Both the position numbers and the translations under genes were made by a program. DNA of 64,000 bases from JAFGCL01 sp964423835 (GTDB lineage: Bacteria > Chloroflexota > Dehalococcoidia > UBA2247 > RBG-13-53-26): the NCBI GenBank assembly GCA_964423835.1, contig CAYRGJ010000004.1, forward strand, positions 86,299 to 150,298, in the 5' to 3' direction. The notes beneath the pieces were generated by a model. That model was not told the origin of the DNA. It saw only the letters and a program-made list of their open reading frames with translations, and did no database searches. The first letter of the stretch is position 1. Every line of letters starts with the position of its first letter. This document shows positions 33,059 to 41,679 of the stretch, one piece after another.

Positions 33059-33939
33059 TTATCCGCATGCCCAAAGGTCCAGGCGCGCCTCCGCCGCGGC
33101 CCGGTCGGCCGCGGTACCGTCGGTAACCACCAGCTTCGGGATCACCTCCCGGGCGGCGTCCTCCCCCTCCTTCACCGTTGCCGAAACGGGCAGGCCGCTC
33201 TGGGCGATGGCGCCCCGGAATAGCCCGGCCGCCTGGGGGGAGACGAGGAGCGAGAAGATGTTGAAGGCCCCCGCCGATTCGTCGGCCAGGGTCACCCTCT
33301 CCGGATCGCCTCCGAAGGCGGCGATGTTGTCCCGGACCCAGGTCAGGGCCTGGATGAGGTCCAGGGTGCCGTAGTTGCCGGAGTTGTCCAGCTCGGAGCC
33401 GGCCGCACTGCTCCTCAGGGCCTCGCAGGTGAACCATCCCAGCAGTCCCAGCCGGCAGTTGGCCCCGACCACGATCATGTTGGCTGCGGCCGCGAGGTTG
33501 GCCCCGTCGTAGCGCTCATCCGAGGCGGCCTCCCAGCTTGCCGCCCCCATGGATCCAGAAGTAGACTGGCAGGCCGTCCTAGTCCGACCTGGGCCGCCAG
33601 ATGTTGAGGTACAGGCAGTTCCTCGCTGCCCCTGACCTGGCCGGTGAGGTCGTACTGGGTGCACTCGGGGCCGAAATCGTAGGCGTTGAGAGGGGTCTCC
33701 CAGGGCTCGGGGTCGCGCGAGGCCTTCCAGCGCAGGTCCCCCTCCGGCGGTTCGGCGTAGGGGATCCCCTTCCAGACCATGGTTTCCTCTTCGAGGATCC
33801 GGCCCTTGACCGGGCCATACAGGGTCCGCACCTCGACGTCGCCTGTCCAGGTGGAGAGCCCTTCGTTCGGGCCTCGATCGCAGCCACCGGCGCTACCCAG
33901 CAGGCACGCCAATATGGACGACGCCGCTCTTCTCACCAT
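33059..33939 (-). pseudogene. carboxylesterase type B lipoprotein, decayed and truncated
   Basis: Starts at 33939 with a lipoprotein signal (SSILACLLGSAGGC). Then come esterase blocks VRTLYGPVKGRILEEE, VWKGIPYAEPPEGDLRWK, NCLYLNIWRP, LPVYFWIHGGG, IVVGANCRLGLLGWF, GGDPERVTLADESAGA. These lie in different frames: an extra A near 33620 (before NCLYLN), an in-frame TAG after WRPRSD, and an extra A near 33535. The 3' part (catalytic Glu/His) is missing; sequence similarity stops about 33060, close to the left side of the TnpB element. The single-base changes could be assembly errors, the truncation not. Confidence 0.85.
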
Positions 33940-34007
33940 GGCCTTTCTTCTTCCAGGTTGGCCTTGTTCACGCCGGCGGCCGGGGCACGGAACGCAGCCG
34001 GCCCGGG

Positions 34008-34808
34008 TCACCCGGACCCCAGGAAGCCCAGCACCTCCTTGTTCCATTTGCCGCCGCTCAAGGCGTGCTCCGCTCCCTCGATGACGGCCAGCTTCGCCCC
34101 CTTGATCCCCGACGCCAGTTCCTGGGCGGAGCCCGGCGGCATGAGACGGTCGTTCTGGCCTGTGAGCACCATGGTAGGGGCCTGGATGCTGCCCAAACGG
34201 GCCTGTGCGTCGTGCGAGAGCATGGCCGCGAGCTGCCCTACCGGCACCTCTACCTTGCCCTGGCGGGCCTGCCGTTTGACCAGCGGCAGGGTCAGGGTCC
34301 GGGCCAGGCCGGCAAACGACACCGACAGCATCTGCACCATAAACTGCTGCAGCCGGGCCGGAGTCAGGTCCTCGGGCCTGGCCGGGTCCCACTCGGGATA
34401 CGAGGCCTTGATCATCCCGGCCCACATGTCGCGGTGCCGCGGGCCTCCGGCGCTGGAGGCCGACAGGATGAGCTTGTCCACCCTCTCCGGCTGTCCGATG
34501 GCGATCTCCTGGGCCACCATGCCGCCCAGGGAGCCTCCCAGGATGTGGGCCTTCTTGATCTCCAGATGGTCCATAAGGCCCAGGGTGTCATCGGCGAGCA
34601 TCCGGGTGGTGTAGAGACCCGGCGGCTTACCGGACTGGCCGAACCCCCGATTGTCGAAGGTGACGACGTGGTAGGACTTGCTGAAGGCGCGCACCGTGGA
34701 GAACCAGAGGTTCTGGGCGCTGGCGAAACCGATGATGAGGACCAGGGGCGGCCCGCTGCCTTTGACGTTGTAGGCCAGGCTGGTACCGTTGACCGTGGCT
34801 GTCGGCAT
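34008..34808 (-). CDS. alpha/beta hydrolase
   Basis: 266-residue alpha/beta hydrolase, cytoplasmic. The nucleophile elbow is GGSLGGMV, the acid in VLTGQNDRLMPP, and the His in EGAEHALSGG; LVLIIGFASAQNLW supplies the oxyanion-hole loop. The length is typical of 3-oxoadipate enol-lactonase or esterase-like members. The start is well supported by AGGAGG. It lies 68 bases upstream of the esterase pseudogene in the same direction. Substrate unknown. Confidence 0.9.
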   Translation of the reverse strand: MPTATVNGTSLAYNVKGSGPPLVLIIGFASAQNLWFSTVRAFSKSYHVVTFDNRGFGQSGKPPGLYTTRMLADDTLGLMDHLEIKKAHILGGSLGGMVAQEIAIGQPERVDKLILSASSAGGPRHRDMWAGMIKASYPEWDPARPEDLTPARLQQFMVQMLSVSFAGLARTLTLPLVKRQARQGKVEVPVGQLAAMLSHDAQARLGSIQAPTMVLTGQNDRLMPPGSAQELASGIKGAKLAVIEGAEHALSGGKWNKEVLGFLGSG

Positions 34809-35082
34809 GTCACACCTCCTCAGTTGGATGACGGCGGCCTCGAATGGGGATCAGAGGCCCGTGATGCAACCGTTATCGGCGACAGGTCCGGTGGCTACTA
34901 TCTCAGTGTAACGCCGGCCAGGCATGCGGACAATAGGAGATTCGGATAAGACACGATTCTGTCATGGCGCAGTGCAGAATCCCTTCCTGGCGAAGGCCGT
35001 CAAAGGCAAGCGCTGCAGCGCCCGGCCGGCCGAGGCCCGGGCGGTCCTGCTTCAGGTGGTGGGGGGGTGGTGGCCGGACAGC

Positions 35083-35415
35083 CTAACGTCTCTTTCGGCG
35101 GGTCCGCCCCGCCGCCAGCCTGGCCTTCACCTCCAGGTACTGCTCGATGCTGCAGACCGGATAGGTCTCCTCGGTGCACACGTCCGAAAGGTAGGCCGAG
35201 ACCACGGTCCCGTCCACCCAGGCTTCGTCCGGCACCTCCACCACCGCCAGGGAGAAGCCATTGTGCGGCGAGACTACCTGCGTGACGAACTTCATCTTGG
35301 CGTAGGCATCCCTCACGGCCTTGGGCGCCTTGCCCGTGTGGATGGCCTCCCATCTCCTGTCCAGGGCGTCAGCCTGCTCCGGGGTCCACCTGTAGATCGA
35401 GACGAAGAGTCCCAT
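35083..35415 (-). CDS. conserved hypothetical protein (DUF3303-like)
   Basis: 110-residue protein beginning MGLFVSIYRWTPEQADALDRR, with a middle region of alternating beta strands and a basic C-terminus (RLAAGRTRRKRR). The opening FVSIYRW.PEQ and the ferredoxin-like alternation suggest a DUF3303/dimeric alpha-beta barrel-type protein; the label is tentative. The start follows AAGGAGG. The promoter at 35480-35510, duplicated near 40 kb, precedes it. Confidence 0.65.
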   Translation of the reverse strand: MGLFVSIYRWTPEQADALDRRWEAIHTGKAPKAVRDAYAKMKFVTQVVSPHNGFSLAVVEVPDEAWVDGTVVSAYLSDVCTEETYPVCSIEQYLEVKARLAAGRTRRKRR

Positions 35416-35466
35416 GGCTTCCTCCTTCTTTGCTTGGACACAAGTCCCTGTGCGGGATCCGGTGAC

Positions 35467-35517
35467 GATGCCTTCTACGATACTAGCATGCGTGCCATGG
35501 ACGGCGTCAACAGGGCG
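35467..35517. repeat. duplicated 51-bp promoter-bearing sequence, copy A
   Basis: 44 of 51 bases match copy B at 40143-40193 by direct comparison. Six of the seven differences are transitions. The TTGACG and the bases flanking the -10 are conserved. Confidence 0.85.
35480..35510 (-). promoter_or_regulatory. leftward promoter within duplicated sequence A
   Basis: TTGACG, 19-nt spacer ending TGC, TAGTAT, about 65 bases before the 35415 start codon. Confidence 0.5.
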
Positions 35518-35593
35518 GTGATGCCGGCAGACCGCTGTGGGTTGCCGCTCAAGGCGTGTGCGCCCCCCGGGTGACGACGCCCGGTTCTATGCA

Positions 35594-36469
35594 TCACTTC
35601 GGCATGATCACGGAAAGCGGATCGGATGGCGGGCGATCCTGCAGTATGTCCTCCATCCGCAGCCGCACCAGGGACCTGGTGATGTCCGCATCGGTGAAGA
35701 TGTAGAACCGGTTCTCCCTGATGCCGTCGAATACACGGCTGGCCGCCTCCTGGCAGGACATGCCGGCCTCCACCCCGTCATTCAGGACCTTCCACATCAT
35801 CTGGTAGATAGGATTCGCCTTCCACTCCATCTCGAGGGCGGGGCTGATCAGGAGCTCGGTCGGCCGGTTTCTCTCGGAGTCCATGATCCGTGTCTTGACA
35901 AACCACGGGCAGAAGACCGAGACCCCGATCTTGGACCCCACATACCTCAGCTCATGGTGCAGCGTCTCGGAGAGGGTGACCGCACCGTGCTTGGCTACCT
36001 TGTATATCGCCTGGCCCGGACCGGACATGAGTCCGGCTATAGAGGCCGTGTTCACCACATGGCACTCTACGTCCTGCTTCAGCATTATGGGGATGAAGAC
36101 CCGGGTGCCGTGGATTACGCCCCACAGGTCGGTGCCCAGGACCCACTGACAGTCTTCCTCTGTACTCTCCCAGGCGGTGAAGCCCCCGCCGACGCCGGCA
36201 TTGTTGAACAGGAGGTGAACCCCTCCGTAAGATTCCAGAGTCTTGCGGGCCAGCGCCCTGACGTCGCCGGCCCTGGACACATCGGTCAACACTGCCAGCA
36301 CAGAAGCCCTGTCCCCTTTCAGCTCCTTCTCGGCGTCAGCCAGGGCCTTCTCTTCGATGTCGGCCAGGACTACGTTCATGCCCTCTCCGACACAGCGCTG
36401 GGCCAGGGCCCGCCCTATCCCGCTGGCTGCCCCCGTGACAACCGCTGTCTTGCCTTTGAAGTCCTTCAT
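35594..36469 (-). CDS. SDR family oxidoreductase
   Basis: 291-residue classical SDR: TGAASGIGRA (12-21), FNNAG (88-92), and catalytic Ser143, Tyr156, Lys160 (YKVAK). The C-terminal extension after about residue 240 is longer than FabG and resembles the group that includes Chloroflexota/Actinobacteria hydroxysteroid or alcohol SDRs. It lies between a cupin gene and the DUF3303-like gene, all leftward. Substrate unknown. Confidence 0.9.
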   Translation of the reverse strand: MKDFKGKTAVVTGAASGIGRALAQRCVGEGMNVVLADIEEKALADAEKELKGDRASVLAVLTDVSRAGDVRALARKTLESYGGVHLLFNNAGVGGGFTAWESTEEDCQWVLGTDLWGVIHGTRVFIPIMLKQDVECHVVNTASIAGLMSGPGQAIYKVAKHGAVTLSETLHHELRYVGSKIGVSVFCPWFVKTRIMDSERNRPTELLISPALEMEWKANPIYQMMWKVLNDGVEAGMSCQEAASRVFDGIRENRFYIFTDADITRSLVRLRMEDILQDRPPSDPLSVIMPK

Positions 36470-36511
36470 GTTACCTCCTTACACGTCTTCTACCTGCCCG
36501 AACGGCGCGGC

Positions 36512-37054
36512 TCACCTGCGGTGGGCTCCGACTATGATTGTCACCATGCGGCAAGGCTCAGTGCCCTTGTTGCGCCATGCGTGCCGAGTTCCGTTCTGGA
36601 TAACCGTGTCGCCCGGGCGCAGATGCACCTCTCTGCCGTCGTCCAGCTCCAACCACACCTCCCCGGATATGACGTACTCGAAGTCGACGGTGTTTGTGGT
36701 ATGCATGCCCGGGTGGTCAAACTCCATGGAGGCGACCATGCCGGGCAGCCTCTCCTCCATTTCCTTGACTGCTGCCTCTATCACTGCCGGGTCGATGTCC
36801 GCCGCTGACGGAGGCACTGCATCGGGGGGGACGGTGAACAGACCGAATCTGAATCCGCCGACGGGGGGAAAGTAGGCTGTGAATGGACGAGGCGACCCTT
36901 CGTCGGGAAAGGTTGGAGGTAAGTCCGCCCCCCAGATGCGATGGAACTCCATTCCCGGCGCCATGGCGACGGTTATGGCGTCGACCTCGGTGTCGCTGGC
37001 AACCGTAGCCTTGCCTGCAGGTGTATGGCCTGTCACGACTCGTCTGACTTTCAT
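36512..37054 (-). CDS. cupin domain-containing protein
   Basis: 180-residue protein with a C-terminal single cupin: TNTVDFEYVISGEVWLELD holds motif 1, and LRPGDTVIQNGTRHAWRN motif 2 with its His. The N-terminal half carries FHRIWGADLPP and a Phe/Pro-rich stretch typical of small cupins linked to aromatic or polyketide-like catabolism. Motif 1 has Glu and Asp but few His, so metal binding may be altered. It precedes the SDR gene by 42 bases in a likely operon. Confidence 0.85.
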   Translation of the reverse strand: MKVRRVVTGHTPAGKATVASDTEVDAITVAMAPGMEFHRIWGADLPPTFPDEGSPRPFTAYFPPVGGFRFGLFTVPPDAVPPSAADIDPAVIEAAVKEMEERLPGMVASMEFDHPGMHTTNTVDFEYVISGEVWLELDDGREVHLRPGDTVIQNGTRHAWRNKGTEPCRMVTIIVGAHRR

Positions 37055-37137
37055 CTGCCACCTCCTTCATCCACATGATCTATGGGCGCTGAGCCGACGG
37101 GCAGTTCCGGCAATGACTGCTCCCGGCTCGAGCACTT

Positions 37138-37250
37138 TCATGGGTTGCCGCCCTGCTGCTCCAGGAACTCCAGCACTGCCCGGTTGAACCTGTCCGCGAT
37201 CTCGAAGTTGAATCCGTGAGCCTCAATGGTCTTGATCTGTGACCGGCGGA
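37138..37250 (-). pseudogene. C-terminal remnant of an alpha/beta hydrolase
   Basis: The last 36 codons before the stop read SQIKTIEAHGFNFEIADRFN, then RAVLEFLEQQGGNP. This is a typical hydrolase C-terminus (…F..E..D.FN..VLEFL…) with no body in that frame; the upstream sequence is the 3' end of another intact hydrolase in a different frame. Best explained as the tail of a lost tandem paralogue. Confidence 0.6.
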
Positions 37251-37253
37251 CTC

Positions 37254-38096
37254 TCAGGTATGGGCGTTGTCTCCCGGCGGGCCCTCCTTCAGAAAGGCCA
37301 GGAGGTCCTGGCCAAACTGCTTTCCCGACGCCGGATGCCCCTGACCCGGATAGAGGATCAGCCGGGCGTTCGGGATGCCGGCGGCTGTCTCCCGGAACAG
37401 CTCCTGGGTGTAGAACGGGTCCCTGTCGCCGGCCACCACCAGGGTCAGCGCCTTGATCTCGGCCAGGCGCTGCTTGAAATCGTGCTTGTCCTCGGCCTCG
37501 ATGGTGACAACCACGTCTGACGGGTCCTTGGGCGCTGCCAGCCATCCCGCGAGCCACGACCCCAGCCACAGGACCGGACTGGCGGCGTATTTCATCACGC
37601 CGCTGGAGGGGAGCATGGGGCCGAACACGGCGGCGTAGGCCTCTCTCCACCGGCGCTCACGCGCCAGGTCCCTGACGCGCAGTTGCAGGCGTTTGGCCTC
37701 ATCGCTCAACGTATAGGCGCTGGAGTGTATGACCAGCCTGCGCACCAAATCGGGATGGTCCGCGGCGAAGTGCTGGACCAGGGAGCCCCCGGTGGAGATA
37801 CCGATCACATCGACCGCACTGCCGAACTCCTCCCTGATCATGGCCGCGTAGTCGTCCGACATGTCCTTCATGGAGTATCCGGCGGGCAGCCCCGGCCTTC
37901 GGGTCACCAGGTACACGGTGAACTCCTCTTTGAGAGAGCCATACATCCTGGAGTAGACCCCGCTCATCGACGCGGGCATGGGCCTGTTCTCGAACATCAG
38001 TCCCTGGAAGACCACCAGGGGCCGGGGCCCACGGCCGAACCGGTTGTAGGGCAGGCCTCCCTTGAAGTACCCGGCAGTGGAGCTTGATGTCTTCAC
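37254..38096 (-). CDS. alpha/beta hydrolase
   Basis: 280-residue hydrolase. GISTGGSLVQHFA is the nucleophile elbow (Ser in G-x-S-x-G), LVVAGDRDPFY carries the acid, and LYPGQGHPAS the His. The GTG at 38096 is chosen: GGGAGGTGGAAA lies directly upstream, and the longer open frame overlaps the preceding gene with non-homologous sequence. A hydrophobic cap segment spans SPVLWLGSWLAGWLA. Second of two tandem hydrolases; the remnant of a third tail follows. Confidence 0.85.
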   Translation of the reverse strand: MKTSSSTAGYFKGGLPYNRFGRGPRPLVVFQGLMFENRPMPASMSGVYSRMYGSLKEEFTVYLVTRRPGLPAGYSMKDMSDDYAAMIREEFGSAVDVIGISTGGSLVQHFAADHPDLVRRLVIHSSAYTLSDEAKRLQLRVRDLARERRWREAYAAVFGPMLPSSGVMKYAASPVLWLGSWLAGWLAAPKDPSDVVVTIEAEDKHDFKQRLAEIKALTLVVAGDRDPFYTQELFRETAAGIPNARLILYPGQGHPASGKQFGQDLLAFLKEGPPGDNAHT

Positions 38097-38142
38097 TTTC
38101 CACCTCCCAAGGGCCCGCAGCGGAGCCCGACGGCGATTGGCG

Positions 38143-39009
38143 CTAGGCAAAGAACTTGAGAAGAGCCTTGTTGGTGGCTTCCGCCTGCTCGACCACGAAC
38201 AGATGGCCGGCATTCTGAATGATCTCGACCTGGATCTGCGGCGCCACGGAGCGCACCCGTGAAGCGGCCTTGGCCGCGTCATAGATCGGGTCCTCGCTTC
38301 CCAGGAGCAGGAGTGCCGGCATCCGCAGGGCGGAGAGCTGCGCATCCTGGATCACCGGCAACTGTTGTCGAGAGTCGAGCCGTGCCGCCTGAAACCCGGT
38401 GACGAGGCTGTCCATCATCCACTCCGGCAAGCCGGCGTATTGCCATGAGCTGCAGTAGCGAAACAGGCGGCGGATGTTGGCCGTGAGGGGTATGAAGGTG
38501 GCCAGCATCCCGCGGAACATGAACCCGAAGCTCATTTGCTGAAGTGAGGCGGGGGCCAGGAGCGCCAGACGCTCCACCAGGCCGGGATGCGCCGCAGCGA
38601 AATGGAACGCTATCCAGCCGCCAAGCGACAAGCCGGCCATCCGGGCGCGGGCCAGACCCAGCCGTTCGAACACTTCCTCCAGCCACAGCGAATGATCTTC
38701 GGAAGCATAGGCGGGCCTGGTGCCGGCGCTCTTCCCCGGATCGCCGATGGTGTCCAGCGCATAGACCCGAAAGCGGTCAGCCATGGCAGCGACATTGCCG
38801 TACCAGCTGGCAGCATTGGTGCAGCTGCCGTGGAGCAGGACGAGCGGCGGAGCGCCGGCGGGGCCGGAAGCTATCAGGTGGGTGGGGCCGAACCTTGTCT
38901 CAACGAAACGCGTCTCGTAGGCCACCGGCCACCGGGAAAGAACGGAATCATAGGCAGCGAAGACTCTGTCCCGGGCTTTCTCTGACTTGTACCGAGAGGG
39001 TATCGCCAA
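38143..39009 (-). CDS. alpha/beta hydrolase
   Basis: 288-residue hydrolase with LVLLHGSCTNAASWYG (oxyanion loop), the elbow AGLSLGGWIAFHFA, acid in LLLGSEDPIYD and His in IQNAGHLFVVEQ. The TTG at 39009 is preferred to the ATG at 39030 because AGGAGG falls between them, six bases before the TTG. The cap domain contains GFMFRGMLATFIPLTANIRR. It resembles carboxylesterase/meta-cleavage hydrolase families; substrate not assignable. Confidence 0.85.
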   Translation of the reverse strand: MAIPSRYKSEKARDRVFAAYDSVLSRWPVAYETRFVETRFGPTHLIASGPAGAPPLVLLHGSCTNAASWYGNVAAMADRFRVYALDTIGDPGKSAGTRPAYASEDHSLWLEEVFERLGLARARMAGLSLGGWIAFHFAAAHPGLVERLALLAPASLQQMSFGFMFRGMLATFIPLTANIRRLFRYCSSWQYAGLPEWMMDSLVTGFQAARLDSRQQLPVIQDAQLSALRMPALLLLGSEDPIYDAAKAASRVRSVAPQIQVEIIQNAGHLFVVEQAEATNKALLKFFA

Positions 39010-39152
39010 TGGGCACCTCCTGGTCCTCATTCATGCTGACGCAATGCCAGGTTCCCACGGCTTGCTGGTGCCGGTCTACTCTGGCCGGCAAGCGGGAGAT
39101 TCCCGCCTCTCGGCATCACCCTGCACGGCGCTGAAACTGGCGTCCACTTCCT

Positions 39153-39370
39153 TCAGACCGTCACTCCAATCTGCCGCAGCAAATCCGCGCCGTCGTAGTA
39201 GTCCGTATGTCGGCTTATCTTCCCACCATGCAGTTCGACCGTGGAAACGCCTCGCACGGAGAAACTCTTGCCCGCACGATGTCATCGGCAACAAAGGAAA
39301 GCACCTTGTCAACCTGATGCACATTGAACGCCTCGCACCAATCCCGGTACATCTTCTCCTGGTTCGTCAT
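39153..39370 (-). pseudogene. SnoaL-like protein, internal deletion and frameshift
   Basis: Begins with a good AAGGAGG site and MTNQEKMYRDWCEAFN...VLSFVADDIV. After about 30 codons it jumps to the C-terminal part of the same family in another frame (GKSFSVRGVSTVELHGGKIS then RHTDYYDGADLLRQIGVTV and stop). The middle (about 60 codons expected) is missing at the junction near 39285, and the frame is broken, so no functional product is likely. Confidence 0.7.
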
Positions 39371-39384
39371 CTCGATCGCCTCCT

Positions 39385-39834
39385 TCATCTTTGTGTCTTG
39401 CCGGCCGGCTTGATCAGGGTCGAGAGCTTGGGGAGGCCTTTGAAAGAGATGTACTCCGCGGCCCGAACACCCTTTGTATTCTTGAACTCAAACACGGTGA
39501 CCCCGTCATAGCGGAGCTCCCTGCCCTCCTTGTCCGTCTCAACGCAGCCCCACTCGACCATGATGACGTTGTTGGGACTGGGCAGGAACGTGCCTTTCAG
39601 ACAGACGTTCTTCACTACGAACTTCCGCTTGGGGACCTCTACCTTCCACCTGCGGAACCAGTCTGTTATGGCCTCCTTGCCCCTGAGCGTCTCACCCACG
39701 CCCAGCTCCGAGGTGCTGTCCCAGACGGCATCGTCAGAGAAGTTGGCCACGACGGCTTCAACGTCGTAGTCATCCTCTCCCATCAGCTCAAATGCAGAGC
39801 GCACCTCCCGTTTGGCCATCCATGACGCAATCAT
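39385..39834 (-). CDS. SnoaL-like / limonene-epoxide-hydrolase-type NTF2-fold protein
   Basis: 149-residue NTF2-fold protein. Blocks: AFELMGEDDYDVEAVVANFSD, DDAVWDSTSELGVGETLRG, KEAITDWFRRWK, and a C-terminal YDGVTVFEFKNTKGVRAAEY, the sheet ending typical of SnoaL-like enzymes. The ATG is supported by GGAGG. It lies 15 bases upstream of the decayed SnoaL-like gene, suggesting an old tandem pair. Function unknown. Confidence 0.8.
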   Translation of the reverse strand: MIASWMAKREVRSAFELMGEDDYDVEAVVANFSDDAVWDSTSELGVGETLRGKEAITDWFRRWKVEVPKRKFVVKNVCLKGTFLPSPNNVIMVEWGCVETDKEGRELRYDGVTVFEFKNTKGVRAAEYISFKGLPKLSTLIKPAGKTQR

Positions 39835-39861
39835 CGCTCTGATCCTCCTTTCTCCCGTGGC

Positions 39862-40038
39862 CTATGCTCTCGGGGCCGTGTCGGCCTGGGGGAGTGGAGG
39901 CGTCCCTCTGAGGATGTCCTTGATGCGGTCGCCTTCGATCAGGACGTGCCCGTCAAAGGCCGGATGGCCGGTACCGTCAATGACCCTGGCGTTGCGCAGG
40001 AGCGTCCTCCTCACATTCCTCACCCCCCCCAGCTTCAT
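39862..40038 (-). pseudogene. amidohydrolase N-terminal fragment
   Basis: A short frame with RTLLRNARVIDGTGHPAFDG and VLIEGDRIKDI, the first beta sandwich of metal-dependent amidohydrolases (imidazolonepropionase/prolidase-like). The frame stops after about 58 residues, before the HxH metal motif, and no continuation is visible downstream. A truncated remnant that kept its promoter (copy B at 40143-40193). Confidence 0.65.
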
Positions 40039-40142
40039 CAGGCGCGCAGGCCTAGGTCTCACATCCACCCGGAACGCTGCCTTCAGCTCTGGCGGATCGC
40101 CGGAGGCGGCGACCATGGGGCCCTTGTGTGGGATTCGATGAA

Positions 40143-40193
40143 GATACCTTCTACGATAATAGCACGCGCGCCACGGATGGCGTCAATAGGGCG
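40143..40193. repeat. duplicated 51-bp promoter-bearing sequence, copy B
   Basis: Counterpart of the sequence at 35467-35517, 44/51 identical. It lies upstream of the leftward amidohydrolase remnant. Confidence 0.85.
40156..40186 (-). promoter_or_regulatory. leftward promoter within duplicated sequence B
   Basis: TTGACG, 19-nt spacer ending TGC, TATTAT. This is the better -10 of the two copies. Confidence 0.5.
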
Positions 40194-40254
40194 AGGTGTT
40201 GCCGGAATCCGAGATGTCGCTGACTGCAGGAGGTTCGAGGCGGGAGCGATGCGC

Positions 40255-40821
40255 CTACCGGCCCTGGCGGCCGACCTGCTCCAGGCCGTACGAGTAGCCC
40301 TTGTCGAAGGCGCTGAGGTTGAGGTCCTCGGTCCCTTCCGGCACGGAGGCCCGGACCGCCTCGCGTAGAGCCTGGTGCGAAACCAGGTCGGTCACGGCCG
40401 CGAAGAAGCCCAGCATGATGATGTTGGCCACCACCGGCCGGTTCATCTCCCGGGCCATGCGGGTGGCCGGGACAGACAGGGGCGCAGGGGCCACGGACGG
40501 GTCGGTCTTGACCAGGTCCGGGTCCACGATGATCAGGGTGCCCGCCGGAGGCTTCAGGCCGTAGTTGGCGTAGGCCTCCTGGGCCAGGATCACGATGACC
40601 TCAGGGTTGATGATGCGGGGGTAATCGATCGGCTCCTTCGAAACCACCACCTCGGCGGTGCAGGAGCCTCCGCGGGCCTCGGGGCCATAGCTCTGGGTGA
40701 GCGTGGCGTAGCCGTTCTCAAAGATGCTGGCGCCCTTGCCCACGATCTCGCCGAACAGGATGACCCCCTGGCCGCCGAAGCCGGCGATCCGCAGCTCTCT
40801 TCTGACCGTGCTCTGGCTCAT
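40255..40821 (-). CDS. korC: 2-oxoacid:ferredoxin oxidoreductase gamma subunit
   Basis: 188-residue gamma subunit: IAGFGGQGVILFGEIVGKG at the N-terminus, SYGPEARGGSCTAEVVVS and ANIIMLGFFAAVTDLV are family blocks. It completes a four-subunit enzyme that oxidatively decarboxylates a 2-oxoacid with CoA and ferredoxin. Last gene of the leftward operon, 15 bases after korB. 2-oxoglutarate is the likely substrate from overall similarity; pyruvate or branched 2-oxoacids are not excluded. Confidence 0.9.
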   Translation of the reverse strand: MSQSTVRRELRIAGFGGQGVILFGEIVGKGASIFENGYATLTQSYGPEARGGSCTAEVVVSKEPIDYPRIINPEVIVILAQEAYANYGLKPPAGTLIIVDPDLVKTDPSVAPAPLSVPATRMAREMNRPVVANIIMLGFFAAVTDLVSHQALREAVRASVPEGTEDLNLSAFDKGYSYGLEQVGRQGR

Positions 40822-40836
40822 GCTTACCTCAGGGCC

Positions 40837-41679
40837 TCACTTGCTCTTCCCGGCCCGGTCGCACATCTGGGCGTAGCTGCCGCAGAAGCTGGGGCGCTCG
40901 ATATCCACGAACTTGCCCAGCACGATGGGGCCGTTCAGCGCGATGTCGGCCTCGGCCGGATCGGCGCCGTTCTTGATCACGCTCTTCTCCTTGAAGTAGC
41001 GCAGACCGTCCACCCCCTGCCCCTGCTTGTTGGCCTTGCCGTACACCGTGGGACAGTGGGCGATGACTTCGACGAAGTTGAATCCCGGCCGGACCATGGC
41101 CTCGGCCAGGCAGCGCTCCAACTGCCGCAGGTGGTAAACCGTCCAGCGGGCCACGAACGATCCCCCTGAAGCGGCCACCAACCGCGGCAAGTTGAAGGGT
41201 GGTTCGAAATTCCCGTACGGCGAGGTGGCGGTGCGGGCCTCCAGCGGGGTGGTCGGCCCCAGCTGGCCGCCGGTCATGCCGTAGTTGAAGTTGTTCACGC
41301 AGATGACCGTCATGTCTATATTGCGGCGGGCGGCATGGATGAGATGGTTGCCGCCGATGGCGGCCAGGTCGCCGTCGCCGGAGAATACCACTACCTTGAG
41401 GGCCGGATTGGCCAGGGCCAGCCCGGTGGCAAAGGGTATGGCCCGGCCGTGCGTGGTGTGGAAGGAATCCAGCCGCACGTAGCCGGCCACCCGGCCGGAG
41501 CAGCCGATGCCGGAGACCAGCGCGATCTTGTCCGCATCCAGCTTCGCCCGCTCGATGGCCCGGATGAAGCAGCCGGTGGCCGTGCCGATGCCGCAGCCGG
41601 CGCACCAGATGCTGGGCAGGCGGTCCGTCCTCAGGAAGGGGTCTATGGGGTTGGGCCGTTCGCGCACTGCTTGCGTCAT
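40837..41679 (-). CDS. korB: 2-oxoacid:ferredoxin oxidoreductase beta subunit (TPP-binding)
   Basis: 280-residue beta subunit. WCAGCGIGT and GIGCSGR hold Cys ligands for the [4Fe-4S] cluster, with another Cys in HCPTVYGK. The TPP motif runs GDGDLAAIGGNH...NNFNYGMTGGQ. HTTHGRAIPFATG is typical of KorB-type subunits. It overlaps the korA stop by four bases. Partner of korA, korC and the ferredoxin in the same operon. Confidence 0.92.
   Translation of the reverse strand: MTQAVRERPNPIDPFLRTDRLPSIWCAGCGIGTATGCFIRAIERAKLDADKIALVSGIGCSGRVAGYVRLDSFHTTHGRAIPFATGLALANPALKVVVFSGDGDLAAIGGNHLIHAARRNIDMTVICVNNFNYGMTGGQLGPTTPLEARTATSPYGNFEPPFNLPRLVAASGGSFVARWTVYHLRQLERCLAEAMVRPGFNFVEVIAHCPTVYGKANKQGQGVDGLRYFKEKSVIKNGADPAEADIALNGPIVLGKFVDIERPSFCGSYAQMCDRAGKSK

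Noticed and set aside
37138..37650. 170-residue gene on the minus strand
   Set aside because: Only its last ~36 codons look like protein; the remainder is antiphase to an intact alpha/beta hydrolase gene. Annotated instead as a tail remnant.
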